Below are positions 14,843 through 22,451 of a DNA stretch of 42,354 nucleotides, in pieces; the first letter of the stretch is position 1; each line of letters starts with the position of its first letter. Source of the DNA: JANRKF01 sp033763575 (GTDB lineage: Bacteria > Pseudomonadota > Alphaproteobacteria > Rickettsiales > SXRF01); the NCBI GenBank assembly GCA_033763575.1, contig JANRKF010000027.1, forward strand, positions 1 to 42,354, written 5' to 3'. Position numbers and translations under genes: made by a program. Under the pieces are notes generated by a model, which saw only the letters and a list, made by a program, of their open reading frames with translations, had not been told where the DNA came from and did no database searches.

Positions 14843-14915
14843 TTTTTTTGCAAAAAAATGATAAAACGCTGATAATTATTGATAAAACAAGTCTATGACT
14901 ATGTACTGCAAAGCA

Positions 14916-14948
14916 TTAATTAAAATTTAAGAGGTGGGGGGGTAAACT
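14916..14948 (+). promoter_or_regulatory. CtrA-type promoter of the gene at 14978
   Basis: TTAA-TTAAAAT-TTAA (14916-14930), then 12 bp, then TAAACT (14943-14948) as -10. The box is nearly identical to that at 12004. Predicted start near 14955 leaves a leader of roughly 23 nt lacking a Shine-Dalgarno. Confidence 0.65.
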
Positions 14949-14977
14949 GTCAGCATTGAACGCGCAAATGATAAATT

Positions 14978-15760
14978 ATGGATAACAATAGTAAATTAGA
15001 TCCGGAAATTGCCGCGGCGAGAAAAAATCTGGCGGAATTGGTGCATTATGCGATGACGAATTGCGCATTAGCTGCGGATCTGCGTGCCATCGCAGATAAA
15101 TACCCAACATATAAGGAATATCAGGATGCTGTAGGCGAAGTTCTGGAAGTGTTGACTAACATAAGTCAGTTTCAACACCATGCGCTGCTTGAAAAAAGGG
15201 GAGGGTTCTCGTTTGAAGCGATGAGTGCACGCGATCCAACTCCTTATGGTTTTCCTATCGATGATTTAAAAAAATTAATAGAATTCGGACAAAATCTGCG
15301 GCCACCAATAGACACGCGAGCCCGCACATCATATACTGCTAATGTGCTTGAGCCAGCGCGCAATCTTCTCCACACAATTACGATGCCACCGGGGCTTCGA
15401 AAATTGCTGGCGTTTTATACAACACACAAGGATGCTATTCACGAAATAGGCAAACAAGAACTTTCTGACAATATTCGCCGTGACATTAGATATGTACAAG
15501 ATACGCTATCTTATCTAGGCGCTGTTAGATTTGAAGATCAAGATATTCTACAAGCTGTAAAAAAATATGAAAGTATTATAAAGAATGAAGATAATTCTCA
15601 TTACTTTAAGGCGCTTTTAGCATTCAGTGAGAGTCTGAGGCATATCGATGCGTCGACGCCGGAAATTGCCGCTGCGTGTGCTGCGTATCAAGAAATAGCT
15701 AGCGATGTGAATGCTTATATATATGCTTTGGTGCCGATGCTCGCTCCCAAAGTAAAATAA
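14978..15760 (+). CDS. Unrecognised helical protein, AT-richer than its neighbours, likely CtrA-controlled
   Basis: 260 aa, no signal peptide or membrane helix, mostly predicted helical: DPEIAAARKNLAELVHYAMT, CALAADLRAIADKYPTYKEY, DAVGEVLEVLTNIS, LRKLLAFYTTHKDAIHEIG, LQAVKKYESIIKNEDNSHYF. Base composition and codon use differ from neighbours: many A/T-ending codons (AAA, AAT, ATA, GAA) in a GC-rich region, suggesting acquisition or weak selection. No ribosome site precedes the ATG. The stop lies 4 bp from the convergent ruvX stop. No family recognised. The shared promoter design with 12079 and the tad operon is the only functional hint. Confidence 0.72.
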   Translation: MDNNSKLDPEIAAARKNLAELVHYAMTNCALAADLRAIADKYPTYKEYQDAVGEVLEVLTNISQFQHHALLEKRGGFSFEAMSARDPTPYGFPIDDLKKLIEFGQNLRPPIDTRARTSYTANVLEPARNLLHTITMPPGLRKLLAFYTTHKDAIHEIGKQELSDNIRRDIRYVQDTLSYLGAVRFEDQDILQAVKKYESIIKNEDNSHYFKALLAFSESLRHIDASTPEIAAACAAYQEIASDVNAYIYALVPMLAPKVK

Positions 15761-15763
15761 CGA

Positions 15764-16234
15764 TTAGTGGTGAAGCGGTCGCATCCTATCCAGCGCGCCT
15801 TGCAGAATATAGCTTGCCGCGAGTTTGTCCACCAGCTCCGCACGCCGGGCGCGGGACATATCGGCTTCGATCATCATCCGCTCCACGGCCATCGTCGTCA
15901 TCCGCTCATCCCACAGCAGCATGGGCAGGGGAATCTGTTTTTTCAGGTTGCTTACGAAGGTGCGGGTCGATTGCGTGCGCGGGCCGAGGCTTCCATCCAT
16001 ATTCACCGGGTAGCCGATGACCAGTCCGGACACGGCATGTTCCGCGATGGTTTTTTGCAATTGGGCGAGGTCGGCCGTGAATTTTTTACGCTCGATGGTA
16101 AAAAGCGGGCTTGCGATCATGCGCGAGGCGTCGGAAAGCGCAAGGCCGATGGTGGTCTCGCCGACATCCAGCCCCAGCAGGCGGCCATCGCGCGGGAGTT
16201 GCTTTGTAAATCTATTTATTGTATCACCGTCCAT
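15764..16234 (-). CDS. ruvX: Pre-16S rRNA processing / Holliday-junction resolvase-like nuclease
   Basis: 156 aa YqgF-family RNase H-fold protein, involved in 16S rRNA 5' end maturation. Motifs: GRLLGLDVGETTIGLALSD (first catalytic Asp), SGLVIGYPVNMDGSLGPRTQ (the GxPxxMDG signature) and LLWDERMTTMAVERMM with ASYILQGALDRM, including the ending acidic and Ser/Ala features. Normal length. It is divergent from gatC with only 17 bp between start codons, so the promoters must overlap coding DNA. Confidence 0.95.
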   Translation of the reverse strand: MDGDTINRFTKQLPRDGRLLGLDVGETTIGLALSDASRMIASPLFTIERKKFTADLAQLQKTIAEHAVSGLVIGYPVNMDGSLGPRTQSTRTFVSNLKKQIPLPMLLWDERMTTMAVERMMIEADMSRARRAELVDKLAASYILQGALDRMRPLHH

Positions 16235-16251
16235 TCACGAAGGAATAACAT

Positions 16252-16539
16252 ATGAGCCTTGATACACAAGCCATTACCAAGATCGCCCGCCTCGCCCGCC
16301 TCCGCGTGGAGGAAGGCGAGAAGGAATTCTACGCCCAGCAGATTTCCGGCATTTTGCAATGGGTGGAGCAACTGAACGAAGTGAACACCGACAATGTGCC
16401 GCAGATGGTGAGCGTGGTTGAGTTGGCGCTGCCGCGCCGCAAGGATGAAGTCACCGACGGCCACCAGCCGGAAGCCATCCTCAAAAACGCCCCGAATGCC
16501 GACCATGGCTGCTTCGCCGTGCCGAAAGTGATTGAGTAG
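16252..16539 (+). CDS. gatC: Asp-tRNA(Asn)/Glu-tRNA(Gln) amidotransferase subunit C
   Basis: 95 aa. GatC is the small subunit that wraps GatA and GatB together in the transamidosome. Characteristic features are the N-terminal ITKIARLARLRVEEGE, the ILQWVEQLNEVNTDNVPQM core and the C-terminal LKNAPNADHGCFAVPKVIE. AAGGA lies 8 bases before the ATG. It begins a four-gene plus-strand run with a small acidic gene, gatA and gatB. Confidence 0.96.
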   Translation: MSLDTQAITKIARLARLRVEEGEKEFYAQQISGILQWVEQLNEVNTDNVPQMVSVVELALPRRKDEVTDGHQPEAILKNAPNADHGCFAVPKVIE

Positions 16540-16547
16540 AGGAAAAG

Positions 16548-16781
16548 ATGGACAATAAAACATTCGTGGCCAAGTTCGTGGCCGAAGAATCCGAGCGCTT
16601 AAACCAGGGCCTGAAGGGCATGCTCGCCAAGGGTGAGGCGCCGAGCGACGCGGAAAAAGACGCGCTGTTTTCCGACATGGAGGCGACGCTTAAAAAACTC
16701 ACCGGCGCGCTGGAATTTTTAACCGCGAATATGGATACGCTGACCGACGAAGAAGAGGAAGACGAGGTTCCCGTTGCTTAA
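16548..16781 (+). CDS. Small acidic protein of unknown function between gatC and gatA
   Basis: 77 aa, with a strong ribosome site (GAGGAAAAG directly before the ATG). Sequence is helical and charged: VAEESERLNQGLKGMLAKGE, MEATLKKLTGALEFLTANMD, and an acidic end TDEEEEDEVPVA. It starts 8 bp after gatC and its last codons overlap the TTG start of gatA, so translation is probably coupled. No family recognised. Its placement suggests a role linked to the amidotransferase or simply to its expression level; neither is shown. Confidence 0.8.
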   Translation: MDNKTFVAKFVAEESERLNQGLKGMLAKGEAPSDAEKDALFSDMEATLKKLTGALEFLTANMDTLTDEEEEDEVPVA

Positions 16782-18243
16782 TACCCTGACCTTAGCCGAG
16801 ATGCGCGATGGCCTGTGCGCCAAAAAATTTTCTGCGACCGAGCTTGCGACCGCGCATATGGACGTTATTGAAAAGGCGAACCCCACGCTCAATGCCTTCA
16901 TCACGCCCACGCGTGAAGTGGCGTTGGCCATGGCGGGAAAGTCAGATGACAAGCTGGGCAAGGGCGAGGGCGGTGCGCTGGAAGGCGTGCCGATCGGCGT
17001 GAAGGATTTATTTGCTACCCGCGACGTGCTCACCACGGCGGCATCACATATTCTGGATGGTTTCAAGCCGCCATATGAATCCACCATCACCACCAGGCTG
17101 TGGAACGCTGGTGGGGTGATGCTGGGTAAACTGAATCTCGATGAATTCGCCATGGGTTCGGCGAATTTGACCAGCTATTACGGCGCGGTGAAATCGCCGT
17201 GGAAAAAAGATGGCGAACATCTGGTGCCCGGCGGTTCGTCGGGTGGCTCGGCGGCGGCGGTGGCGGCGGATTTATGCCCCATGGCGCTCGGCACCGATAC
17301 GGGCGGCTCCATCCGCCAGCCCGCTTCGTTCTGCGGTATCGTCGGGATCAAACCTACCTATGGCCGCTGCTCGCGCTGGGGGATTATTGCATTCGCCAGC
17401 TCGCTCGACCAGGCAGGCCCCATCACCCGCAATGTGCGCGACGCGGCGATTTCCCTTTCGGTGATGTGCGGGCATGACGCGAAGGACTCCACCTCCGCCA
17501 GCCTCGCCGTGCCGGATTTTGAGAAGGCCTTGACCGGCAACGTCAAAGGCAAAAAAATCGGCATTCCGAAGGAGTACCGGCCTGATGGCATCAACCCGGA
17601 AATTTCCGCCATGTGGGATAAGGGCGCGGCGCTTTTAAAAGAGGCGGGCGCGGAGATTGTGGAGATTTCATTGCCGCATACGAAATACGCGCTGGCGACG
17701 TATTATGTGCTGGCCCCGGCGGAATGTTCCTCCAACCTTGCGCGGTATGACGGCGTGCGCTACGGCCTGCGCGTGTTGCCGGAAGGCGGCGACCTCACCG
17801 ACATGTATGAACTCACGCGAGCTGCCGGGTTCGGGCAGGAAGTCAAACGCCGCATCATGATAGGAACCTATGTTCTCTCTGCCGGCTATTATGATGCCTA
17901 TTATAAAAAAGCGCAGCGCGTGCGCTGGCTGATCGCCGAGGATTTCCGCAAGGCGTTTGAGAAATGCGATGCGATCCTCACCCCCACCGCGCCAAGCGCT
18001 CCGTTCGGGTTCGATTACAAGCCGGAAAACCCGGTGGAGATGTATTTGAACGACGTCTTCACCGTGCCCACTTCGCTTGCAGGATTACCTGGCATTTCGA
18101 TTCCCGGCGCAGTGAATAAAGACGGGCTGCCGCTCGGCCTGCAGTTGATTGGGAAAGCGTTTGATGAAGAAACGGTGCTGAACGTGGCGTATACTTTAGA
18201 GAATATGATAGGCTTTACTGCGAAGCCGGGAGTGGTGAAATGA
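16774..18243 (+). CDS. gatA: Asp-tRNA(Asn)/Glu-tRNA(Gln) amidotransferase subunit A
   Basis: 489 aa amidase subunit that releases ammonia from glutamine for transamidation of misacylated tRNA. The amidase signature is intact: GVPIGVKDLF (catalytic Lys), GGSSGGSAAAVAADLCP and GTDTGGSIRQPASFCGIVG (Ser-cisSer-Lys triad). I take the TTG at 16774 as the start: it gives LNTLTLAEMRDGL, the usual GatA opening, and it overlaps the small gene upstream. The ATG at 16801 would remove conserved residues. No frame break. gatB follows after a palindromic repeat. Confidence 0.95.
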   Translation: MLNTLTLAEMRDGLCAKKFSATELATAHMDVIEKANPTLNAFITPTREVALAMAGKSDDKLGKGEGGALEGVPIGVKDLFATRDVLTTAASHILDGFKPPYESTITTRLWNAGGVMLGKLNLDEFAMGSANLTSYYGAVKSPWKKDGEHLVPGGSSGGSAAAVAADLCPMALGTDTGGSIRQPASFCGIVGIKPTYGRCSRWGIIAFASSLDQAGPITRNVRDAAISLSVMCGHDAKDSTSASLAVPDFEKALTGNVKGKKIGIPKEYRPDGINPEISAMWDKGAALLKEAGAEIVEISLPHTKYALATYYVLAPAECSSNLARYDGVRYGLRVLPEGGDLTDMYELTRAAGFGQEVKRRIMIGTYVLSAGYYDAYYKKAQRVRWLIAEDFRKAFEKCDAILTPTAPSAPFGFDYKPENPVEMYLNDVFTVPTSLAGLPGISIPGAVNKDGLPLGLQLIGKAFDEETVLNVAYTLENMIGFTAKPGVVK

Positions 18244-18254
18244 AATCTTACTTT

Positions 18255-18334
18255 GTCATGCCAGCGAAGGCTGGCATCCATGCCCATCAACCAAAGAGTA
18301 GCTTAACGTGGATCCCGGCCTTCGCCGGGATGAC
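18255..18334. repeat. Dispersed palindromic repeat, family A, between gatA and gatB
   Basis: Left arm GTCATGCCAGCGAAGGCTGG-CATCCA (18255-18280), right arm GTGGATCCCGGCCTTCGCCG-GGATGAC (18309-18334). The right arm ends 15 bp before the gatB ATG, just ahead of its ribosome site, so the transcript would fold into a hairpin there. Confidence 0.9.
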
Positions 18335-18349
18335 AAAAGGCGGGGAATT

Positions 18350-19792
18350 ATGCTAATCAAAGGAAACACAGGCGATTGGGAGATTGTGATTGGGCTGGAA
18401 GTGCACGCCCAGATGGCGACGAACTCCAAGCTGTTTTCCGGCGCGCCGATTGCGTTCGGGGCGGAAACCAACGCCAACGTCTCGTTCGTCGATGCGGCGA
18501 TGCCGGGTATGCTGCCGGTTATCAATGAACGCGCCATTGAATTTGCGGTTCGCACCGGCCTCGCACTCGGCGCCGAGATCAACCTGAAGAGCGTGTTCGA
18601 CCGCAAGAATTATTTTTATCCCGACCTGCCGCAGGGCTACCAGATTTCGCAATATCTCGACCCCATCGTCGGTAAAGGCGAAATCCTGCTGGATATGCCG
18701 GATGGTTCGGTGAAAAAAGTAGGCATCACCCGCATCCATGTGGAGCAGGACGCCGGAAAATCGCTGCATGAATACAGCCCGAAATATTCCTATATCGATT
18801 TGAACCGCGCCGGGGTGGCACTCATGGAAATCGTGAGTGAGCCGGACATGCGCAGCGCCGATGAGGCGGCCGCCTATGTGAAAAAACTCCGCTCCATCGT
18901 GCGTTATGTTGGTACCTGCGATGGCGATATGGAAAAGGGCAACCTGCGCTGCGACGCCAACGTGTCGGTGCGCAAACCCGGCGGCGAGCTTGGCACACGC
19001 TGCGAAATAAAGAACGTGAACTCAGTGCGCTTCCTGCACAAAGCCATTGAGTTCGAGGCGATGCGGCAGGTGGAGATACTCGAATCCGGCGGCACCATAC
19101 GCCAGGAAACGCGGCTGTTCGACAGCACCAAAAACGAGACCCGCACCATGCGCACCAAGGAAGATGCGATGGATTACCGCTATTTCCCCGATCCGGATTT
19201 GCTGCCGCTGGTGCTGACCCAGGATTATGTGGATGAAATCAAGCGCACGCTGCCGGAACTTCCCGACCAGAAAAAAGAGCGCTACATGGCCATGGGCTTA
19301 TCGGCCTATGACGCGAGCGTGATCGTGGCGGAAAAAGAAACCACCGATTATTTCGAGGCGGTGGCCAAAGGCCGTGACGCTAAGCTCGCCTCCAACTGGA
19401 TGACCGGCGAGCTGTTCGGACGTCTCAACAAGGCGGGCACTCCCTTCGAGGAATCGCCCATTTCCGCCGCAAAACTTGCTGGTCTCATTGACCTCATCGC
19501 CGACAACACCATTTCCGGCAAAATCGCCAAGGATGTGCTCGACAAAATGTTTGAAAGCGGCGAGGATGCCTCGGTGATTGTCGAGCGCGAAGGCCTGAAA
19601 CAGGTGACGGACACCGGAGCGATTGAAAAGGTGATTGACGAGGTCATCGCCGCCAATCCCGATAAAGTCGCCGAATATAAATCGGGCAAGGATAAATTGT
19701 TCGGCTTCTTCGTCGGGCAGGTGCTGAAAGCCTCTGGCGGCAAGGCAAACCCGGCGATGGTGAATGAATTGCTCAAGCAAAAATTATCATAG
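18350..19792 (+). CDS. gatB: Asp-tRNA(Asn)/Glu-tRNA(Gln) amidotransferase subunit B
   Basis: 480 aa. GatB recognises the misacylated tRNA and transfers the amide. Motifs: WEIVIGLEVHAQMATNSKLF, FDRKNYFYPDLPQGYQISQ, LNRAGVALMEIVSEPDMRS, DYRYFPDPDLLPL and a C-terminal YqeY-like helical domain ending GKANPAMVNELLKQKLS. The ATG at 18350 has GGCGGGGA upstream. An extension to 18308 would translate part of the palindromic repeat and is rejected. With gatC and gatA this indicates indirect Gln- and/or Asn-tRNA formation. Confidence 0.96.
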   Translation: MLIKGNTGDWEIVIGLEVHAQMATNSKLFSGAPIAFGAETNANVSFVDAAMPGMLPVINERAIEFAVRTGLALGAEINLKSVFDRKNYFYPDLPQGYQISQYLDPIVGKGEILLDMPDGSVKKVGITRIHVEQDAGKSLHEYSPKYSYIDLNRAGVALMEIVSEPDMRSADEAAAYVKKLRSIVRYVGTCDGDMEKGNLRCDANVSVRKPGGELGTRCEIKNVNSVRFLHKAIEFEAMRQVEILESGGTIRQETRLFDSTKNETRTMRTKEDAMDYRYFPDPDLLPLVLTQDYVDEIKRTLPELPDQKKERYMAMGLSAYDASVIVAEKETTDYFEAVAKGRDAKLASNWMTGELFGRLNKAGTPFEESPISAAKLAGLIDLIADNTISGKIAKDVLDKMFESGEDASVIVEREGLKQVTDTGAIEKVIDEVIAANPDKVAEYKSGKDKLFGFFVGQVLKASGGKANPAMVNELLKQKLS

Positions 19793-19801
19793 GAGGAGCG
19801 C

Positions 19802-20062
19802 ATGCAAATCGGTCACTTTTTGGGGATAACGCTCGCTTTCTGCCAGGAGTATGGCTCGCCGCCGCACCTGCACGTCAATTATAACCAGTATCAGGGCGTC
19901 ATCGGCGTCGAGAATATCAATGTGAATGGCAATTTGCCGCCGCGTGTGGCGGCGCTCGCTTGCGAGTGGGTGATGAAGAATAAGCAGGCCCTGGTCCAGA
20001 GCTGGGAAATGCATAAACAGGGTTATCAGGACCTTCCGCATATTCCGCAACTGGTGGAATAG
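19802..20062 (+). CDS. DUF4160 family protein
   Basis: 86 aa with a strong ribosome site (AGGAGGAG). The pattern GSPPHLHVNYNQYQGVIGVE (PPHxHV) and the end VQSWEMHKQGYQDLPHIPQL are typical of DUF4160 proteins, whose role is unknown though they are often found next to DUF2442 genes. No such partner is present here; the next gene starts one base later with GTG. Confidence 0.8.
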   Translation: MQIGHFLGITLAFCQEYGSPPHLHVNYNQYQGVIGVENINVNGNLPPRVAALACEWVMKNKQALVQSWEMHKQGYQDLPHIPQLVE

Positions 20063-20063
20063 C

Positions 20064-20879
20064 GTGCACATCTTCATTTTCGGGCTTGGTTATTCGTCGC
20101 TGGCGATTGCAAAGCTCGCGATGAGCAAGGGTTTCAAAGTTTCCGGCACGACGCGCAGCGAGGAAAAGGCACAAAAGCTGGAGGCGCTGGGGATTGAAGT
20201 TATAAGCCCCGCTGCATGGCTGGGTCTGGATTTTACCCGATTTACACATATCCTTTCCTCCATTCCTCCACAATCAGGTTATCAAGAACCAGACCCCGCC
20301 ATGCGGCGGGGCTGGATCGCCTACCTCTCCACCACCGGGGTCTATGGCGATTGGCAGGGCGAATGGGTGGATGAAACCAGCGAATTACGCCCGAATAACG
20401 AGCGGTTGAATCGCCGGGTGGCCGCTGAAAAAGAGTGGCTTGCTCGCGGCGGGCATGTGTTTCGGCTGGCGGGTATTTATGGGCCGGGCAGGAGCGCCAT
20501 TGACGATGTGCGCGGCGGCACGGCGCGGCGGATCGATAAGCCGGGGCAGGTGTTTTCGCGCATTCATGTGGAGGATATCGCGCAAGTCGTGGTGGCGTCG
20601 ATGCTTGCCCCCAACCCCGGCAGTGTTTACAATGGCTGTGATGACGAACCGGCTCCGGCGCACGAAGTGGTGGCGTATGCATGCAAATTACTGGATATGG
20701 AGCCGCCGCCGATGATACCCTTCGAGCAGGCGGAGATGTCGCCGATGGGGCGTGAATTTTATGCCGCCAACCGCCGTGTGCGTAATGATAAAATCAAGCG
20801 CGAACTGGGCATGGAACTGTGCTATCCCAGCTATCGGGAAGGGTTGGCACAATGCTTGCAAAGCAATCCGTCGGAGTAG
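20064..20879 (+). CDS. NAD(P)-dependent epimerase/SDR-type protein (YeeZ-like)
   Basis: 271 aa from a GTG start one base after the preceding stop. The Rossmann fold begins HIFIFGLGYSSLAIAKLA (GxGxxS), the active-site-like YLSTTGVYGDWQGEWVDE follows, then RLAGIYGPGRSAIDDVR, IHVEDIAQVVVASM and VYNGCDDEPAPAHEVV. These match the YeeZ/SDR_a5-like family. Between SSIPPQ and WIAYLSTTG there are only about 14 residues, coded by a perfect GC-rich hairpin, where relatives as I remember them carry a longer loop. This may be a repeat-caused replacement. Substrate unknown. Confidence 0.85.
   Translation: MHIFIFGLGYSSLAIAKLAMSKGFKVSGTTRSEEKAQKLEALGIEVISPAAWLGLDFTRFTHILSSIPPQSGYQEPDPAMRRGWIAYLSTTGVYGDWQGEWVDETSELRPNNERLNRRVAAEKEWLARGGHVFRLAGIYGPGRSAIDDVRGGTARRIDKPGQVFSRIHVEDIAQVVVASMLAPNPGSVYNGCDDEPAPAHEVVAYACKLLDMEPPPMIPFEQAEMSPMGREFYAANRRVRNDKIKRELGMELCYPSYREGLAQCLQSNPSE
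20294..20311 (+). repeat. GC-rich hairpin inside the SDR gene
   Basis: CCCCGCC-ATGC-GGCGGGG, 7-bp perfect stem flanked by CCAGA and CTGG. It resembles the arms of the family-D repeat at 39100-39128 (AGACCCCGC...GCGGGGT). Confidence 0.6.
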
Positions 20880-20882
20880 TGT

Positions 20883-21443
20883 ATGAAACGCCAGCTAGCT
20901 GTATTGTCCGCACTTTTATTGCTTGCCGCCTGCGAAACCAATGAGCAGGACAAGGAAGCTATTAAGGCGCAGGTCAAAGAAGATGTGCACATTGCGGAGG
21001 GAAACGCGGAGCGACACACGCTGCGCGTGGCGAATAACCTGCGCGACCAGACCAAGAAAACGGCGATGAAATTGCGCGAATGGTGGCTCACCCCGCTGCC
21101 CAATCCGGAGCCGCCGCCGGTGCCGCCGTCTTATTGCTATCAGGTATTACAGGATATCGTCTGCTACCGCGACGCGCTGCCCGGCATGACGCATAAGCTG
21201 GTCGGCTACCAGGGTGACGGCACGCCGCCGCCGCCGACCGCGCAGACAAAGGCGCTGCCGGTTTCGCGCATCCAGAAAATGAATAACGCGGCGGCTCCCG
21301 ATGTGCGCGTCGCCAATGCGAAACCTGTCTTCGTGGCCCCCCCAACGCAGGTGAAAGAGGATAAGAGTTCGCCGGTGCTCGATGGTGCGGCAGCGGTGGG
21401 AAGCGAACCTTTGCCGGATCCTAACCTCTCGCCGCAGCTCTAG
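20883..21443 (+). CDS. Lipoprotein with YCY...CY motif
   Basis: 186 aa. MKRQLAVLSALLLLAAC is a lipoprotein signal with lipobox LAAC (Cys 17). The mature part begins ETNEQDKEAIKAQVKED and has a proline-rich hinge (LPNPEPPPVPPS) leading to YCYQVLQDIVCYRDALPG and LVGYQGDG. This small domain (YCY, then a hydrophobic turn, then CY and LVGYQ) resembles, from memory, short lipoprotein tails in other alphaproteobacteria. The C terminus is Pro/Ala-rich low complexity. Start 3 bp after the SDR stop, ribosome site GGAG in the SDR end. Probably anchored in an envelope membrane; function unknown. Confidence 0.75.
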   Translation: MKRQLAVLSALLLLAACETNEQDKEAIKAQVKEDVHIAEGNAERHTLRVANNLRDQTKKTAMKLREWWLTPLPNPEPPPVPPSYCYQVLQDIVCYRDALPGMTHKLVGYQGDGTPPPPTAQTKALPVSRIQKMNNAAAPDVRVANAKPVFVAPPTQVKEDKSSPVLDGAAAVGSEPLPDPNLSPQL

Positions 21444-21446
21444 CAA

Positions 21447-22451
21447 TTATTCCAGCAGCATGTTTTCGGCGGCAGCGCCGTTGCTGGCCACGAGTTTTGC
21501 CACCAGCTTTTCTTTCCGCGCCGGCTTTTCTTCTTCAGTGACGTCCTTAAATAATTCGGCCAGTTTTTTGCTTGGTGCGATTTTCCACTGGCGTTGTATG
21601 ATAGAGAGCGCTTTGGCCGGTTGCTGGTTGTCGATATAAAGCTCTGCGCATAATTCGGCGACGGCGGCATCGCCCGGCAGATACTCGATTGCGCGCCTGG
21701 CAAAGGAGAGCGCATTTGCCTTGTTGCCGTTCGCAGTCGCATGTTCGGCCTGTTTGCAGGCGATTTTTCCTTGGGCCGTCTGTAAGTCGGCACGCGAGAA
21801 CGCTCCGGTTTTGCGGGCGTGCCGCGCATGCGTCTCGGCTTCCTGGAACTGCCCGCCCGCAATCAACAGGTCGAACACGGCCCAGGCACCATGGGCTTCC
21901 TTCGGATTGATCTTATGAGCGCGTTCGGCAAAATTCATCGCCTGCGGGAGCATCTGCTGCTTCTGCGCCGCATCGGCCAGCGATTTCGCCGCGAGGTATT
22001 CCGTTTCCGGATATTCCAACAATTGCTCGAGCAGCTGGCGGGTTTCGGCATCGCTGCCGTCGCTTTTGCTAATCTGCGCCCGCAGCAGCAGGGTAAGCGG
22101 TGTCGTGCCCAGCGCTTTTTCGGCGCGTCTGGTGTGGCGGGTGGCGGAGGCGATGTCGCTGGCGGCGAGCGCGGCCACACTACGCGTCACCTCGGTGAGC
22201 GCCAGCCGGTAATGTTTGAGGCTGCGGCGTTCGCTGTAGCGCTTCGGCGCCTGCATAAGTTTTTGCAGGAGAAGGTAAGTAGCGGCCAGGAAAATCGCGG
22301 CGAGTATGGCCGCAAGCAACAACACCGCGATGCTGGTGTCGATGCGGTAATCGAACCATGTCATCGTCACCGCGCCGGGATTTTCGCCGAGCCACGACGC
22401 GCCCCAGCCAACCGCAGCGACGATCAGCAGAAGCGCGAAAAGCGCAATCAT
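21447..22451 (-). CDS. hemY: HemY-like N-terminal-domain TPR membrane protein
   Basis: About 334 aa from the ATG at 22451 (overlap ATGA with the upstream gene). Two membrane helices (MIALFALLLIVAAVGWGASW and SIAVLLLAAILAAIFLAATY) flank PGAVTMTWFDYRIDT, the HemY_N signature. The rest is helical TPR-like (ALTEVTRSVAALAASDIASA, AAKSLADAAQKQQMLPQAMN, AIEYLPGDAAVAELCAELYI). HemY-named proteins of this type sit beside haem-synthesis genes; despite the name this is not the protoporphyrinogen oxidase HemY of Bacillus. Gene order hemD-mitofilin-hemY is conserved in alphaproteobacteria. Confidence 0.88.
   Translation of the reverse strand: MIALFALLLIVAAVGWGASWLGENPGAVTMTWFDYRIDTSIAVLLLAAILAAIFLAATYLLLQKLMQAPKRYSERRSLKHYRLALTEVTRSVAALAASDIASATRHTRRAEKALGTTPLTLLLRAQISKSDGSDAETRQLLEQLLEYPETEYLAAKSLADAAQKQQMLPQAMNFAERAHKINPKEAHGAWAVFDLLIAGGQFQEAETHARHARKTGAFSRADLQTAQGKIACKQAEHATANGNKANALSFARRAIEYLPGDAAVAELCAELYIDNQQPAKALSIIQRQWKIAPSKKLAELFKDVTEEEKPARKEKLVAKLVASNGAAAENMLLE

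Larger units (their letters stand above)
14544..14977. other. Intergenic region between plsY and the gene at 14978
   Basis: About 430 bp. It holds a family-B palindrome (14707-14788), the inverted 26-bp block (14817-14842) and the CtrA-type promoter at 14916-14948. The stretch 14544-14706 should contain the plsY promoter, but I see no clear hexamers. No gene or RNA is evident. Confidence 0.6.

Noticed and set aside
18308..18349. Longer N terminus for GatB
   Set aside because: The extension translates the right arm of the palindromic repeat; the ATG at 18350 has its own ribosome site and gives the normal GatB start.
19802..20062. Toxin-antitoxin pair including the DUF4160 gene
   Set aside because: No DUF2442 or antitoxin-like neighbour; it lies in a housekeeping run and joins the SDR gene.
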